A DNA stretch of 64,000 bases, taken from NCBI GenBank assembly GCA_000934385.1, contig KN880524.1, forward strand, positions 25,591 to 89,590, given 5' to 3'. The translations under genes and the position numbers were made by a program. This document shows positions 49,268-61,842 of the stretch, piece after piece. Origin of the DNA: Cylindrobasidium torrendii FP15055 ss-10. Taxonomy: Eukaryota > Basidiomycota > Agaricomycetes > Agaricales > Physalacriaceae. The notes below the pieces were generated by a model that searched no databases, was not told where the DNA came from, and saw only the letters and a list, made by a program, of their open reading frames with translations. The first letter of the stretch is position 1. The number at the start of each line of letters is the position of its first letter.

Positions 49268-50689
49268 ATGTACTTTCACCCATACAACAATTCTTACTAC
49301 TCCCACTCACTTCCGCGGGGCCACCGCTACATCTCTACCATGAACTTTGGCCCAAATGACTACTCCTGGCAGCGTCAAATCCCCCAGCGTCGTACTTACG
49401 GAGGGGGAGACTCTACTACGCAGGTAATTCCCCCCTCGGTTTTACTTCAACGCTATCTCACTAGCCGACAGCGATCAGCTACCGTGCACTTCATAAATGG
49501 GTTTACGCCCAATAGCAACTGGCATTATGCCGCCTCGGTAAGCATAATTGGACACCAGATCCATGAAAGTGTATCTCATGAGTTCCAGAGTTCGAAAAAT
49601 CAGTTCAGTCCTGCCCCTTCCACACATGCCCGCAGTTGGGACCATCACGCAACCCCGACGCCAGCCCATCAAGCCATAGCCTTTGATCCAAGCGTATTCT
49701 TTGCTGGGCTGACGGACGTCCTGGACCTTGTATTCGGCGCACCAGGAAACATTCAGCAAAGGCCAACGACGACCTATCTTCGCCCCGAGCCTGCCAACGA
49801 AGCATCTGTCGGCGAGACACCGCATTCCGTGTCGTCGCTTAAGGATGAGCTTGAGGCTCACCTGTATCAGAACGAAGATACCGAAATGCAGGACGTTGCT
49901 CGAGCCATCCTTGCCTCGCTCGCAGACGAGCAGCCGGTGCAGGCTCAAACAGATAGTTCCTTTGAACCTGTGCCATTCGCAGCTTACAAGGGGAAGGGGA
50001 AGGCTGTTGTGGATGCCGCTGATGAAAGTGTTGTTATTCCCACACCTGGTCGGTTGGCAGCATCACGAGACGCCATACGGGATGTCGAGGCTACATATCA
50101 GGCCCTCGTTGACGATTTTGTCTATCCTCAATCTCTCGACTTCTTGGATACTGCCAGCATCGAGCAGGCGCCCTTATTGCGACTATCGTATACTGCTCGC
50201 AACGCCCCGGTACGATACCATCACGAGGCTCTGCAGGGTTTCCTGGCACGACTTGATGGTATTCAGTCGTTCGGCGACGAGGAGCTGAGATCGTGGAGGA
50301 AGGCGCTTGTTGGCATTGTTGAGCAGGCGATGGACGAGGTAGAGGCTTTGGTGGATGGGAGGTGGAAAGCAAAAGTTGCAAAAGAAGCAAAAGAAAGAAA
50401 GGAGCAAGAGCAGGGAGCGACGCAGGACCCGGAAGCGCCAACAGCAGACGTCAAACCACCAGAAGCTGCATCTGTGGGTGATTATGATAGCGAGGACGAA
50501 CTCGCGGAGGTATGGAACGCTGTCACGAGGGACGGGGAGGACTCAGAGGTGGAGGCAGCGGCGGAAGAAGGCGAATCCGATGGAGACAGCGACTCGTTTT
50601 TACTATCAGAGGCGCATGCAGCCTCAGGGAAAGAGCTGGCATTTAAGAAGCCTACTTTCGAAGATGATGAGGATTGGCTTGCAGTATGA
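49268..50689 (+). CDS. BAG-domain protein, Hsp70 nucleotide-exchange co-chaperone type
   Basis: A long open frame encodes up to 473 residues. The BAG domain lies at about residues 267-365: IRDVEATYQALVDDF, then HHEALQGFLARLDGIQSFGD, then LRSWRKALVGIVEQAMDEVE. The RxxRK-type arginine/lysine contacts with the Hsp70 ATPase are largely kept (LRSWRK). After it comes a charged coiled stretch (KVAKEAKERKEQEQ) and a very acidic tail ending FEDDEDWLAV. The N-terminal 170 residues are rich in H, S, Y, Q and N. Two candidate introns, 49424-49471 (48 bases) and 49538-49588 (51 bases), are in frame and free of stops, so the N-terminus may be shorter than the open frame suggests. BAG proteins link Hsp70 to folding, degradation or survival pathways. 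Confidence 0.85.
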   Translation: MYFHPYNNSYYSHSLPRGHRYISTMNFGPNDYSWQRQIPQRRTYGGGDSTTQVIPPSVLLQRYLTSRQRSATVHFINGFTPNSNWHYAASVSIIGHQIHESVSHEFQSSKNQFSPAPSTHARSWDHHATPTPAHQAIAFDPSVFFAGLTDVLDLVFGAPGNIQQRPTTTYLRPEPANEASVGETPHSVSSLKDELEAHLYQNEDTEMQDVARAILASLADEQPVQAQTDSSFEPVPFAAYKGKGKAVVDAADESVVIPTPGRLAASRDAIRDVEATYQALVDDFVYPQSLDFLDTASIEQAPLLRLSYTARNAPVRYHHEALQGFLARLDGIQSFGDEELRSWRKALVGIVEQAMDEVEALVDGRWKAKVAKEAKERKEQEQGATQDPEAPTADVKPPEAASVGDYDSEDELAEVWNAVTRDGEDSEVEAAAEEGESDGDSDSFLLSEAHAASGKELAFKKPTFEDDEDWLAV

Positions 50690-50820
50690 ACTTGGTTCAG
50701 TAAGTAGTATGTAGACCTTCTAGAATGGCATACACATTTGTCATTATTGATGCACCGTCTGAATCTGATCACGTACTCTAATATATATGCATCCGGGAGC
50801 GATTTTGCTCTAGGACGTCC

Positions 50821-53468
50821 ATGTCAACGCCGCTCCCGTCCGTACACACACTCTACAAACGGCTCGAAACCGTCGGAAAAGGCTCATATGGCTCTGTATC
50901 AAAGGGCGTCCACATTCCGACCGGAAATCTTGTTGCACTCAAGATCATCGACCTCGACCGTGAGGACGACGACGTTGCAGATATCCAACGCGAAGTCTCG
51001 CTACTGACACAACTACGCGATGCCCCGAACATTACCAAATATTTTGGCTGCTATATGGATGGCCCGCGCGTGTGGATTGCGATGGAGTTGGCACAGGGTG
51101 GGAGTGTCTACAGTTTGATGAAGGCGAGCCAGGACGAATGTTTGGAGGAACGGTATGTCGGCATTATTGTCCGCGAAGTCCTCGTCGCGCTCGCCCATCT
51201 ACACCGCATTCCGGTCATCCACCGCGACATCAAAGCAGCCAATGTTCTTGTCACCGACACCGGCCGCGTCCTCCTCTGTGATTTCGGTGTCAGCGCCTTG
51301 CTGCAAACGTCCACAAGCAAGCGCAACACGCTGACTGGTACCGTGCACTGGATGGCACCGGAAATCCTGCAAACTATTGCCGCCTATGATGCAAAGATTG
51401 ATATATGGAGTTTGGGTATTATGATATACGAGATGGTCAAGGGTGCGCCGCCTCACGCGAACATGGGTTCTCCGGCGGAAGTTATGGATCTCATCACAAA
51501 AATGAAGCCTCCACGATTGCAGGACAACGAAGGCGGACGTGACATGCGCGACTTTGTGTCCCTTTGCCTCAGGGAGATCCCGAGCGAGGTGTGCCCGTTC
51601 ACACGGCTTCTGTCGTGGCGAGAAACTGAAACCTATTGCAGCGCGCATCTGCAGAAGAGCTCACCAAAACGAAATGGATGAAGACTGTAGCAAAGACGCC
51701 CACCACTGTCCTCCAGGATTTAGTCCGCAAACTAGACCCCAAACCTCGCGAATCGCTGGCTGGCCCGCTCGATTGGGAACGAGAGGACTTTGGTGGCGAT
51801 GAAGGCAACAATGGCAGATGGGAGTTTGACACCTTACGGGCATCACAATATTTGGACGAGTACTATGGTGCTGCTGAGGATGAGCTGAGTACAGAGGGTT
51901 CAACGCTCAGACCGCCACAGACAGCTCTACCTGTTTCGCTCAGAGGCCTCTTTGGCGAAGAGACAACACCAACGGCGTCAAGTTTAGATTTGTCGGCGCG
52001 AGGGACGGACCATTCATCTAGGTCGCCTTCCTTTTCCCGTTCGACCCCATCATTTTCTCGCACGTCCTCAGATGAACAAAGAAGCCCCAGTCCATCTGAC
52101 CAACAACAAAGGACAATGCGTCCATCAATCTCCATACCTGCCCAACCAACAATATCTATACCCGATTTTGATGATGAGGACCCACCAAGTACGACAAGCA
52201 ATAGCTCATTCATGTCACCGCAGACCAAACGTGCTGGACCGGTCCCAGGATTCTTCGACGATGATCCAGAGGATGACGCTGGCTTCACGTTTCCCAACCG
52301 GCGACGGACGCGACCAGAGTCATTCTCTACCAGCGGTCGCTCGTTTACATTTGGTGGGATGGGCGGACGCTCGTACTCGTCCAGTGGTCTTTCATCTTCC
52401 TCTGGAGATGACGAGCCTTCTTCCAAGTTCTCTGCGTCCCGTCAGCAAACGATACGGACGAGCCGCGGGCTGGCAGATATTGAGATACCAGAGGCACAAG
52501 GGCCAGAGGACATCAGCCTCTCACAGACGGAAGGCAGTCCTGCCGTGGATTTGGCAAGCCCTGCAGCCTTCCAATTCCCTTCCAATGGATCAACTGCTTC
52601 GCGGTCTCCGACGCTACGACAGCCTTCGAGGGAGAGCATGTTGACGCGCGAAAGCGTGCACCAGGACACCATCGTAGAGGTCAAGCACCAGTCGAGTTAC
52701 TCACTGGATCGGTCTGCCTCTGGATCCTCGAGGTATGGCAAGCTGCGCCCGATGCCGAGCATGTCAAGGACGCGGAGCGCAACAGCGTTGCCCGAGGCCG
52801 CTGCACCATTCTATTCCCCACAGTTACAAAAAACCACGGGCGGCAGCGAGGTCAGAGGTCTCAAGGATGTGTTGAAGGTACCCAGCTTAACATCTGAGCT
52901 CGGTCTTGGGCTAGTGGATCTGCTCCCCCCAAGTCCATCTGCGATGCCGATGTCTGCACGGCATTTCAACTCTCCGAATCCAAGCTCGTTGTCGTCTGTA
53001 CATACAAATGGAGCCCTAGCATTCAAGGAGGCTGCAAATGCAAATGCGAGCTTTACGCTTGGGTTGGGCATGCCCAGGACGGCGTCTCCGCCCTCGATGT
53101 ACAGTGTGAGTAATGGTCCTTCTTCGTATCCGGAAGGATCCAGCGCGCAGAGCCTTGGTATTCTTCCGACACTTCGACCATTGGACTATTCTGCCTTCAT
53201 GGGAACAGAGCGTACAGGCGTGGAACTAGCCCGAACGATTGAAGACTTGAGTCGGGCTCTTGCGGTCGTTGAGATGGGGCTCAGTGGGGTCATGGACAGT
53301 GTGAGGAGGCGGGGGATTGAAGAAATCGACGAAGAAGGGGAGGAGGAGGACGCCTGGGATGGGGACGACGGCGAGGATACATCCTTCGGCCAGAATGGCT
53401 TTGAACACGGACAAGGCAGCGTCGATACGGACGGCTGGTCGGAGGGATTTAGCTTAATTGCGAGATGA
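50821..53468 (+). CDS. GCK/Ste20-family kinase, Nak1/Kic1 type (RAM/MOR pathway)
   Basis: The N-terminal germinal-centre-type kinase resembles fission-yeast Nak1/Orb3 and budding-yeast Kic1, upstream of the NDR kinase Orb6/Cbk1 in polarity control. Motifs: VGKGSYGSV, catalytic HRDIKAANVLV, CDFGVSAL, GTVHWMAPEILQT and DIWSLGIMIYEM. One intron (about 51588-51635) joins the kinase core to RASAEELTKTKWMK, completing the C lobe. The roughly 540-residue C-terminal region is serine-rich and disordered, with several FGG-type and SPS motifs, and ends in a helical, acidic segment (ARTIEDLSRALAVVEMGL, then an acidic EEGEEEDAWDGDD run). That terminal helix may bind the Mo25 or Mor2/Pag1 scaffold, which is inference. 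The start ATG at 50821 is the first in frame. Confidence 0.92.
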
Positions 53469-53725
53469 GCGTAGGTCGGGTGTGATATGATAATGGACGG
53501 ATAATGTTAATGTACACTATATATCTCTATTTACGCGCTCCGCATATCGCTGGTCTATACCATTCAAGGACTAACACTGGCGGTGGCACAGACGTTTACT
53601 ACCATTTCCTTCTTACCAATTCTAATCGCCGTATTCGAACCCCCAAGTCGCCTTGCGTGGCAAGTGCCGATCGTGGTCCCGTCCACGGCAATTCAGCCGG
53701 CAAGGCGGGATTTTCAGCAACTGTC

Positions 53726-54257
53726 ATGTTCCCCACTAGAGCTGTTCTGTCCAAAGCCTCCCGGGCGCCCCTCACGTCAAAGCGCGGCCCTAAAGATTAC
53801 TACAAGGGTTGGTTCTCTCTAACTGTTATTATCATGCACGCATTTACGGATAACAGGTAACCGTCAGTCGTACCTCCCGGGCGGACTGCGAACAGGCCCG
53901 CCTGGAAAGCATGTCATTCGCGGTAAAGCCAAGTACCGCATCGACGACACGAAAGTGCGCGTCTTTGTTGCCCCGTCGCAAGACAAGATCAACAATTCTC
54001 TGGTGTGTTCCAGTGCTCTCGCCCAAGAAACTCAACTTACTCTCCTTTAGTTGAAGCCATACGTCGCACGTAATGTCTACCTGTCGGACCATGAACTCCT
54101 TAAAACACACAAGCCAAAGGCAAACGCTGCGTTGCCGTCTTATTGGGCTATGGGCCCCGGAGGCCTCACAGCGGAGCATTACCTCAAAGTGATGCGGGAC
54201 CACAATAAAGAGGAACACGAGCAAGTGGGAGAGCCTGCAGAGACTCAGAAGGCATGA
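53726..54257 (+). CDS. MRPL27: Mitochondrial large-subunit ribosomal protein mL41 (MRPL27)
   Basis: The protein is a member of the MRP-L27/mL41 family of the mitochondrial large ribosomal subunit. It starts MFPTRAVLSKASRAPLTSK, an arginine/serine-rich leader suited to mitochondrial import, then KDYYKGNRQSYLPGG, which matches the conserved YYKGxR block. Next come RIDDTKVRVFVAP and LKPYVARNV, the conserved core. Two introns join these segments (about 53810-53859 and 54004-54051). The last 50 residues are a charged tail. Length is about 145, normal for the family. ATG 53726 is the only start that leads directly into the conserved frame. A second mitoribosomal gene, mL43, lies at the other end of the window. 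It converges with the GST gene. Confidence 0.92.
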
Positions 54258-54364
54258 TACACGCGTGTTTTATACTTAGGTGTGTATTCCGCAACCCTCG
54301 TAATCTGTGTACTGACTTCTTTACAGTTTACTTCACTATCTCGTTAATTGCATTGCTTTCACTC

Positions 54365-55363
54365 TCAATCCTCCAAATCAAGTTCTTCGTAATACCGGAA
54401 AATTCCTTGAGAGAATGGGAGATGCCTGTCGCTGGCCTGGTAGGCCTTGATAGTCTCCTCATTCTTGACGCGTTCGTGCAGTTTGAAGAGGAGCGGATAG
54501 TCACCTAGGAATGGTGAGTGGACGACTTCCCCATCATTCATCAAATGGCGCACCAGAGTCTTGCAGCTTCTTGACGCGCTTAGGAAATGCAAAGGTCAGA
54601 CCCTCAATCAAATGGAAGACGACCAGGTCGGCGGTTGTAGTCCTGTCGGATACAAGGAACGGACCCCCAGCAGCATCTATACGTGCATCAGCCAATGTTC
54701 CAGCTTAGTGAATATCTCTCGCACCCTTCTTCGGGTTACTCGCCAAAACGTTTTCAAAATGGGCAAAGAACTTGGGCATGCGCGAGGCTCGGAAATCTTT
54801 GCTCTTCTCCGCGGCTGCTTCCTTCTGCTCTTCATAGTATTTCATAACTGCCAGAGGGTGGTGTGTATCGTGTGTCTAGCTGGCCTCGATTATCAAGCCA
54901 ATCATGCCAATAATCTCTTACCTCATTGTTCAGATCCAAGGCAGTCAACACAACTCCATTTACAGCAGCTTGGATTTGATCCTTGGTGTCCGCGTCCAAG
55001 CTCGTTGCCTTATCCCATCCCGCGAGGCCTAGACGTGGAGCGAGATAGTTGAGGATAGCCGGCGTCTGGCTGAGGACATAGCCGTTGGGAAGTTCCAGTG
55101 CTGGCGGTGCAAATGCTGGCGGCGCGCCGCCAGTTTTGGATGCGTCGCCGATAGTGGCAAGAAGCGTCTTGGGGTCGTTGGCCTCGACATATGCTGTCCC
55201 AGTGTATTCAAACGCAAGACGAATGAACTCGCCGCGACCAGGAATTGCTGGCCACTAGGCCTGTTGTTTCAACCTATTTACCATATAAAAGTGAAGGACT
55301 CACGTAGTGGAGCTTGTAGGGAGCGACTTTTTGGATTTTAGTGGGACGTGCGTCGTCGGACAT
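54365..55363 (-). CDS. Glutathione S-transferase
   Basis: This cytosolic glutathione transferase is about 245 residues after splicing. The N-terminal thioredoxin fold reads LHYWPAIPGRGEFIRLAFEY, with the catalytic Tyr just before the splice, then PPALELPNGYVLSQTPAILNYLAPRLG, where the cis-Pro and SQT contact glutathione. The C-terminal all-helical domain includes the ADLVVFHLIEGL segment. The final exon (GDYPLLFKLHERVKNEETIKAY) is joined through an intron ending in CCTAG near 54491. The start ATG at 55363 gives MSDDARPTKIQKVAPYK. It resembles fungal Sigma/Ure2-unlike GSTs; the exact class and substrates are not clear. It is divergent from TAF1 with 242 bases between the starts. Confidence 0.92.
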
Positions 55364-55605
55364 GGTTCTATGGACGTTCTGAGATGGTGGTTCTGGATAA
55401 GAGGGATGTGACGGACGATTATGGGATAATTACGTACAAGAAGTGTTCGAAGTTCGTCCTGGAGGCTGGGCTCGATGTTCAGAATTCAGAGTGTGGTGAT
55501 CGGGTTGTGTCAGAGAGCTGACCATTGGCTTACACGTGTTTGGCATTAGCTTCCGCCAGTAACGTATATAGCGCATGGTGTTAATTACCACCAACGACCC
55601 CGGCG

Positions 55606-58600
55606 ATGGCGAGTAAAGATGAGAACGACGTGATCAATGCCCTCACTGGCTTCTCCCTCAATAATATTCTCGATGGCCTCTCTCTTCCTGGTGGCGCGGG
55701 CTTGTCGAATCAACTGGGCATTTCTGGGTCAAACTTGTCCTCCAAACAGATTTACAACGACGACTTCGACGAGGATGCCATCGGGAATGACCAAGGGGAA
55801 GACTGGGAGGCTCAAATTGAACACGAGTTTGAGAATGAGGTGGTGGATGACAGTGCCATGCAGTATATGCAGGCGCGACAGGTCAAGACGAAGGAGAAGC
55901 GGATTCATGTTGTAAAGAAACTGGTGCCGAGACCAAAGAGTGTATACGAACGCTTTCCTGCATTTGAGAAGGACAGAGTACTAGACTTTAGTGAGCTCTT
56001 CAAGGGCAACACAATCTCAAAATCGCGTTTAGCCAAACGACCGTTCCAAAGTGCGTGTTACGTGCACAGGGTCTCAATTCGCAAGCTCATGCAATGCCTA
56101 GTCGAGTCTGTGTACCCTCGACGACGCGAAAATCCGCGCAACTTCCTTGATTCCATCGCTGGCGATACACGGCGGCAGGTCGAGAACAAACGCGTCCAGG
56201 ATGTCGTATCTGCGGGCAGTGTTGAGGTAGACCTGCGGAAGGCTCTTGATGTGCGTGACAATCACCTCTCTTGAATATATCTCGAACTACTCTACAGGAA
56301 CGAAATGACTCCGAAGTCCCAATTTCACTGTCTCTCGACGACCGCAGCTTCGACCTCGTTTTGCTATCCAATTGGGAAGACCAAATCATCTACGACGCCG
56401 ATATATCGTTCTCTGAAAAGCCTCAAGTACCAGAGAGCACAGTCACTGCCCCCGCCAACAAGGCGCTCGAGTCTGGCGCCTGGACGCAGAGCATCATATG
56501 GTCCCCGGACGCGCCATTCCGCGATTTTACACAGCTAGAGTTGAACCCAGAGGATATCATCGTTCCCGAGACCCGCTCAGGTATGTTGTCGACCGTATAA
56601 CGCCTCCTAGCTCAGCGCTGACTTGGATATAGACGACCTCGGCCGCCCCCGCAAAAGATTCAGGACAGATCTCAGTATACGCGACAAGTTCAATCTTTCC
56701 AACGACCAATTCTATGAAATATCGAAGGATGCCCGTCATCGCGTTCGCCAGACGTTCGGCCAACTCACTGTCGAGCACGCATATCCTGCTCAGAAACTTC
56801 AATTGCCATTCGTATGTCCCCTTCTACGTTCTACTTACTGTTCACCAAGCTCCTTAATAGTACAAGACGCGTCTTTCGAAGATCGAAGCTCGGTCATTCC
56901 ATCGCCCAGCCCTACAGTTCCCTGCCAATATCGAGATTCACTTCACGAAAGTGCGCACCGCGAAAAAGAAGAAAGATCGCTCTGGCCGCAGGCTTGGAAA
57001 AGGTGGAAACGTCGGAGAAGGTCTCCACAGTACAAGTGACCTTAGCTTGCGCGACACAAGCAATTTCGTCCTGTGGGAGTATTCCGAGGAACATCCCCCA
57101 ATTATCCCCAATTTCGGCATGGGCAGTTCGTTGGTGAATTATTATCGCAAGAAGGAAGAAAAGGACGACCATATTCCAAAGGTGCGTGAGCTTCCATTCT
57201 CGGTGGTTCAATTCACTAATGTCCATTATCAAGTATGAGCTCGGGGTGCCTTTTGTCCTTGAGCCTCAGGACGACTCCCCTTTCATGAAGTTTGGCGCTG
57301 TCTATCCAGGCCAAACCGTTCCTGCACTTTACAACAACCTGGTCCGAGCACCGTTATTCCGACAGAAGGCCTACAACACCGACTTCCTTGTCATCAAGCA
57401 TACCGTCAAAGGGGAAACCAAGTACTATATCCGTGACATCAAAAACCTTTTTGTGGTCGGACAGACATACCCTGTAACTGAAGTTCCCGGCCCCCATTCG
57501 CGCAAAATCACGAACACCATCAAGTACCGCCTCCAGATCATTGCGTTCAAGCTGCTCCGCAAGAGCGCAGGAGAACGGTTGAAGATATCACGGTTGATGA
57601 AGTATTTCCCCGACCAGAACGAATTGCAGATGCGCCAGCGGTTAAAGGTTTGTAACTTGCACCTGTCTTGTTCGTGTGCTGATACTCTCTCAGGAATTCA
57701 TGGAGTATCACCGTCGAGGACCGCACCAAGGCTTCTGGCGATTGAAGCCAAACCTCTCTATCCCTAGCGATGCCGAGATGCTCAAGATGGTCAGCCCTGA
57801 ACAAGTCGTTCTCATGGAGAGTATGCAGGTTGGGCAGCGCCATCTCCAAGATTCTGGCTACAGCCAGAACGCAGAGGGTTCGGCTGATGGCGACGATTCT
57901 AATTTGTCCATCGAGCAACAGCTCGCGCCTTGGATAACCACCAAGAATTTCCTGCTTGCTACACAGGCCAAGGCCATGCTTCGCTTGCATGGCGAAGGTG
58001 ACCCCAGTGGTCGTGGAGAGGCGTTCAGTTTCATCCGTATTTCGATGAAGGAAATCTTCGTGAAAGCCGGTGAAGACTACGAGCAAAAGATGGCCGAAGC
58101 CGAGAACAGGCCAAAGTCTGCTCATCGCTACAATGTTGCAGAACAGCAGGTCATCTACAAGTCAGAAATTGAACGTATATGGAAGGCCCAATTCGATTCT
58201 CTCAGTCGAAAGGACGAACCACCCTTGACAGCAGAAGATATTCGGGCAGATGGCGAGGCCACTAGGAGGCAGGAAGCGGCGCTGAAAGCACAACAGGCGG
58301 CACAGGCGGCGATGATGATGCCTTACGGGTATTTCACTGGGCTGGCTGGTCCCAACCAGGCAGCGGCGTCGCCCTCGGCCGGGACACCTGGGCGGGAGTC
58401 GATGGAGCCGGATGCTGCAAGTCAGAAGCGGGTGCTTCGTATCAAACGCCTCGTCGATGGAGAATGGCATACCGAGATTGTTCGCGATCCGGGCGTCATT
58501 CGCGCGTACATACGCAACAAGCAGCTCATGGAAGAGGAGCAGACGAAGACAGACTCGCTGGCTCCTACAGGTGATGCGGAGAAAGACAAGAGGGCTATGA

Positions 58601-59096
58601 AGCGGTTCGTGCCATATTGTCTTCCTGATTTACCTGTGCTCACAAGCTATACAGTTTGGAGGAAGAGATTGCACGCATGAAGAAGAACCAAGAGCGTCGT
58701 CTGCACCGCAAGAATGCGAAGATTGTGAAGGAGGGTGGTACGCCTCTCACGCTGGACAGACCAATGAAGCCCGACACCACGCGTCGTTGTGGTCATTGCG
58801 GGCAAATGGGTCATATGAGTCCGTTGTTTTCTTTCGATGTTGGCGCCCTTTATCTCATGCATGCTCTTATTTCAGAAACAAATCGCAAGTGTCCTCGGTG
58901 GGAGGAATTCAACAGCGGAGCGGCACCTATTGCTACACCTTCTACATCGTCTGGCCAGCCCGCGGCCACGGTCAACGCTCCCAATCTCGGATTTACTCAT
59001 GCGCCATTCTCACCGTCGCCTCTGGGTGCCATGCCAGCCGCCAGTCCTACCGAAGAGCCAGCAAAGCCTGCGATCAAGCTTACGCTTAAGAAGTAG
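55606..59096 (+). CDS. TAF1: TAF1, largest TFIID subunit
   Basis: TAF1 scaffolds TFIID and contacts promoter DNA and TBP. The acidic N-terminus reads NDDFDEDAIGNDQGEDWEAQI. The central DUF3591 (TAF1 HAT-like) block shows LSNDQFYEISKD, NFGMGSSLVNYYRKK, GTVPALYNNL-like text (GQTVPALYNNLVRAPLF) and FWRLKPNLSIPS. Next comes the winged-helix-like region and a zinc knuckle, CGHCGQMGHMKTNRKCP, in the C-x2-C-x4-H-x6-C form of metazoan and fungal TAF1. Helical basic segments (RRLHRKNAK) precede it. The C-terminus ends PAIKLTLKK, with no bromodomain, as in other fungi. About eight introns are used. The protein is over 1,000 residues. The start at 55606 leads directly to MASKDENDV. Confidence 0.95.
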
Positions 59097-59380
59097 AGCC
59101 CATCATTACACGTATATATAATCAAGTAGTTCATTGTTTTCGCCGTTTTGTATTTTTAGGAATGCTACCTGCTCTGCGCTCAAATCTGCATCGTTCCCTA
59201 TTATTGGCATGCGGGTAACGCTTTTGATGAAGTCGGTGTCAACGTCGAATGTAATGTTTATGCTAGAAGCATAATAGTATAACAAGGATTAGGGGATTCT
59301 ACCATAAGAAGGTACACACAAGATAAGGCGGGGTAAGTACGGATTATAACGAATGCGTAAATATTCCCAAATATTCTCAA

Positions 59381-61842
59381 TCAATCTTCTTCAAATACGT
59401 TGTAAATTTTCTTGCTCAATTCTTTGCCCACCGTCCGAGTGCCTCCACCCAGCTTTTCCAGCAGTAGGTGTGGTTCGTGCACCTTCGTCATGTCCTTCTT
59501 TTTCACGCCCAGCATTTCCTCTCTCCCCTTCGTCCGTAGGTCTTCGCGCTCGCGCGCCCGGGCTCTAATGAAAGCTTCCCACAAGGCGAACGGCGTAGGG
59601 TATGCCTCGATGACCGCGGACGTCTTCTCCGGCGACATTCCACTGACACATAGCAGCATTCGAGCCCAAGTGTCGCGAATAGTCTTGAAGCCACTCTTCG
59701 AGTTGAGTCTCTGGAAAGCTGCCCAGGTGGTCAAGAAGCTCTGGTCGGGATATCGCACACGAAGGGTGCTCTGCATACCCAGATAATTGTGCCGACGAAT
59801 TTTATCATCGCGGAGGACGTATAGGTCGCGGTCCTGGAAAAGCATCAAGACTAGGCCGCTGGATGGAACTGGATATGACATACCTTCCACTTTTCTTGGA
59901 TTGCTGAATGAAGGTCGGCATAGTAGTTGATGGTATACTTCTGGCTGGCAGTCTCCTTCATCATGAATCCATCAATGGCTTCAGTAGATGAGACAACGGT
60001 GTCGTATGCCTTGCGCCAGGTTGGATCTTTCGCATCAAGAGCTAGAAAGGGTAAGCGATCCTGTCGGGAGCTGGAGGAGGATGCCATACTGTGACCATAG
60101 TCTTCCACGACGTAGAAGACATGCGACATCGCCGACTGGTGCAAACGAAACTGCGCTGATGATTAGTAAACAGGATGCTTTACTAGCCAACAGGACAAAA
60201 ACCTTTTGCTCATGGAAACGTCCATCCTTGATGCTCGAAAACAGGTCGTCCATACGCTTACGTTCCAATACATAATTGAGAGAAAATTCGCGCTTGTGAG
60301 CTTGTCGAGTTCTGGCCATCCAGCACACGTCCCCAATGTTGAGCGGCCTTTGTTCCACGGACACTCCTCTATCGCAAAGTCCATCAAAGATAGCACTGCG
60401 ATTTTTCCCTACGCCAACCTCGCGCGTATCAAGGACGAGTACAATGTCAAATGTGTTGGCTTTGATGACTTCGACATGCGTAGTAATGTCAAAATGATCC
60501 ATGTACTCTAGACCGTCGTATGTCGCGTAGGGGTTGCTCACGTCGAGCTCTTCTGCAGGGAGATTTGGAATAACTTGGGAGAGGCGGGGTCGTCCCCGGG
60601 GCCTTGTTTTGTTCGCACTGTCTGTCGTGGCCGTTGGTGGCCGATGCGAGCTCGGTATACTGGGCATCGTTATGGAGCGCTTTGGAATATAGGAAGGAGG
60701 AGGCATGTCAGCACGAGAAGGTTGTCGTGGGTTGGATGGCCCTGCTTCTGCAGGTTGGCTGAGGCTAGCGCTTCGCTTCAAATTTGACAAAGTGGCCGCC
60801 TTGGACCCTTGAAGAGGATTCCGAGTTCCATGTGACGGAAGGTGTGGATTGAGAGAGCGGGTAGGGTCAATTGACGATTTGTTTAACTTTGGTCCTTGCG
60901 TGTCGTTCTTCAAACTCGCGAGCAAGCTTCCAGTTGCCTGCAACCTGTCCTCGTGAGATCGACTAGAAGAGGAGGGCACGTCGAAGTCGAAAGGATCCCA
61001 GTTCGACGCATGCTTGATTTGTTTTGCGATGTACTGGGGCATACCAGCCGTGAAACGGGTCGATTTATCGTCAACGGATTGTATATCCAGAAGCGACTCT
61101 TGGATTTTCGAGGGCGGCTGTTTGGGATATAGGATACGATAGCAGTCGTCTTGGAATAATGCATTGCCGGAAGTCTCTACTGGCATGTCGCACTGTCCTG
61201 GCATCAAGTTAGTTGCAAATGCAAACATTGGTAAGGATGTCGATACCGAGGAATGTGAACTTGAAGTTGGCACTGCCGTTCGCCTGTGATGTGCCCGCCA
61301 ATGGTATTGTCCGTTTATTTGTCGTCGAAGTCACGGCGTCAAGAGAAACAGACCGATTTATCCGGGTGTCGCTGTTGCCTGCCTTTGGGAGGGACGAGGA
61401 GGAGGAGGAGGAGGAGGAGGAGGCGTGAATCCTAGTGGACGAAGAAGTTGATGAGGTAGTCGTGCTGCTTTCCTTTGCTGGTTGCCCGGGCCGCTTCTTC
61501 GTTGGTGGGGCCGATGGACCGCCGCCGGCGGCGGCGGTTGCGTCGTCTGCGCCGTTGACGCCCTTCTTGAGCAAACCGACAGTCCATGGTCCAACTCCGT
61601 TTAGAGCCAAGGCATCATCGAGGTTTTCGATACGCAAGGAATGAGCTTTGAGTGATTTGATAGCCTTTCCATAAATTTGCCCTAGTTTACTGTCTAGATT
61701 CACACCTGTTTGAATAATCCTGAAGTGAGTAGAGTAAAATGTGTACATTACCTTTCTCGGTGTCCGAGTTGAGCTTTGCTTTATGTGCTTCCAGAATATC
61801 CACGAGGTGTTGATTTGGGCAAATTGGCCTTCGTGGAGGCAT
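59381..61842 (-). CDS. MUS81: MUS81 structure-specific endonuclease subunit
   Basis: Mus81 with Eme1/Mms4 cleaves branched DNA at stalled forks and in meiotic crossovers. The N-terminus MPPRRPICPNQHLVDILEAH matches the family start, followed by the first helix-hairpin-helix region (LRIENLDDALALNGVGPWTV). A long serine-rich linker holds a run of ten serines (near 61392-61430) and a winged-helix-like block (QDDCYRILYPKQPP). The ERCC4 nuclease has VLVLDTREVG and the catalytic ERKRMDDL (ERKxxxD). Then come VFYVVEDYG and the C-terminal helix-hairpin-helix (MLLCVSGMSPEKTSAVIEAY). The tail is VGKELSKKIYNVFEED. Five or so introns are inferred. The start ATG at 61842 is chosen; the codon at 61878 is TTG. 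It is divergent from the F-box gene. Confidence 0.94.

Noticed and set aside
53634..53660. A GGTTCGAA-like string on the minus strand, resembling a tRNA B box
   Set aside because: No A box, anticodon stem or acceptor pairing can be found around it. A similar GGGGTCGATCC string near 49119 fails in the same way.
47310..55363. GH16 enzyme, GST and neighbours as a metabolic or defence gene cluster
   Set aside because: The genes between them are housekeeping (BAG, Nak1-like, mL41), there is no synthase, transporter or shared promoter motif, and the nearest Zn2Cys6 factor is more than 35 kb away.
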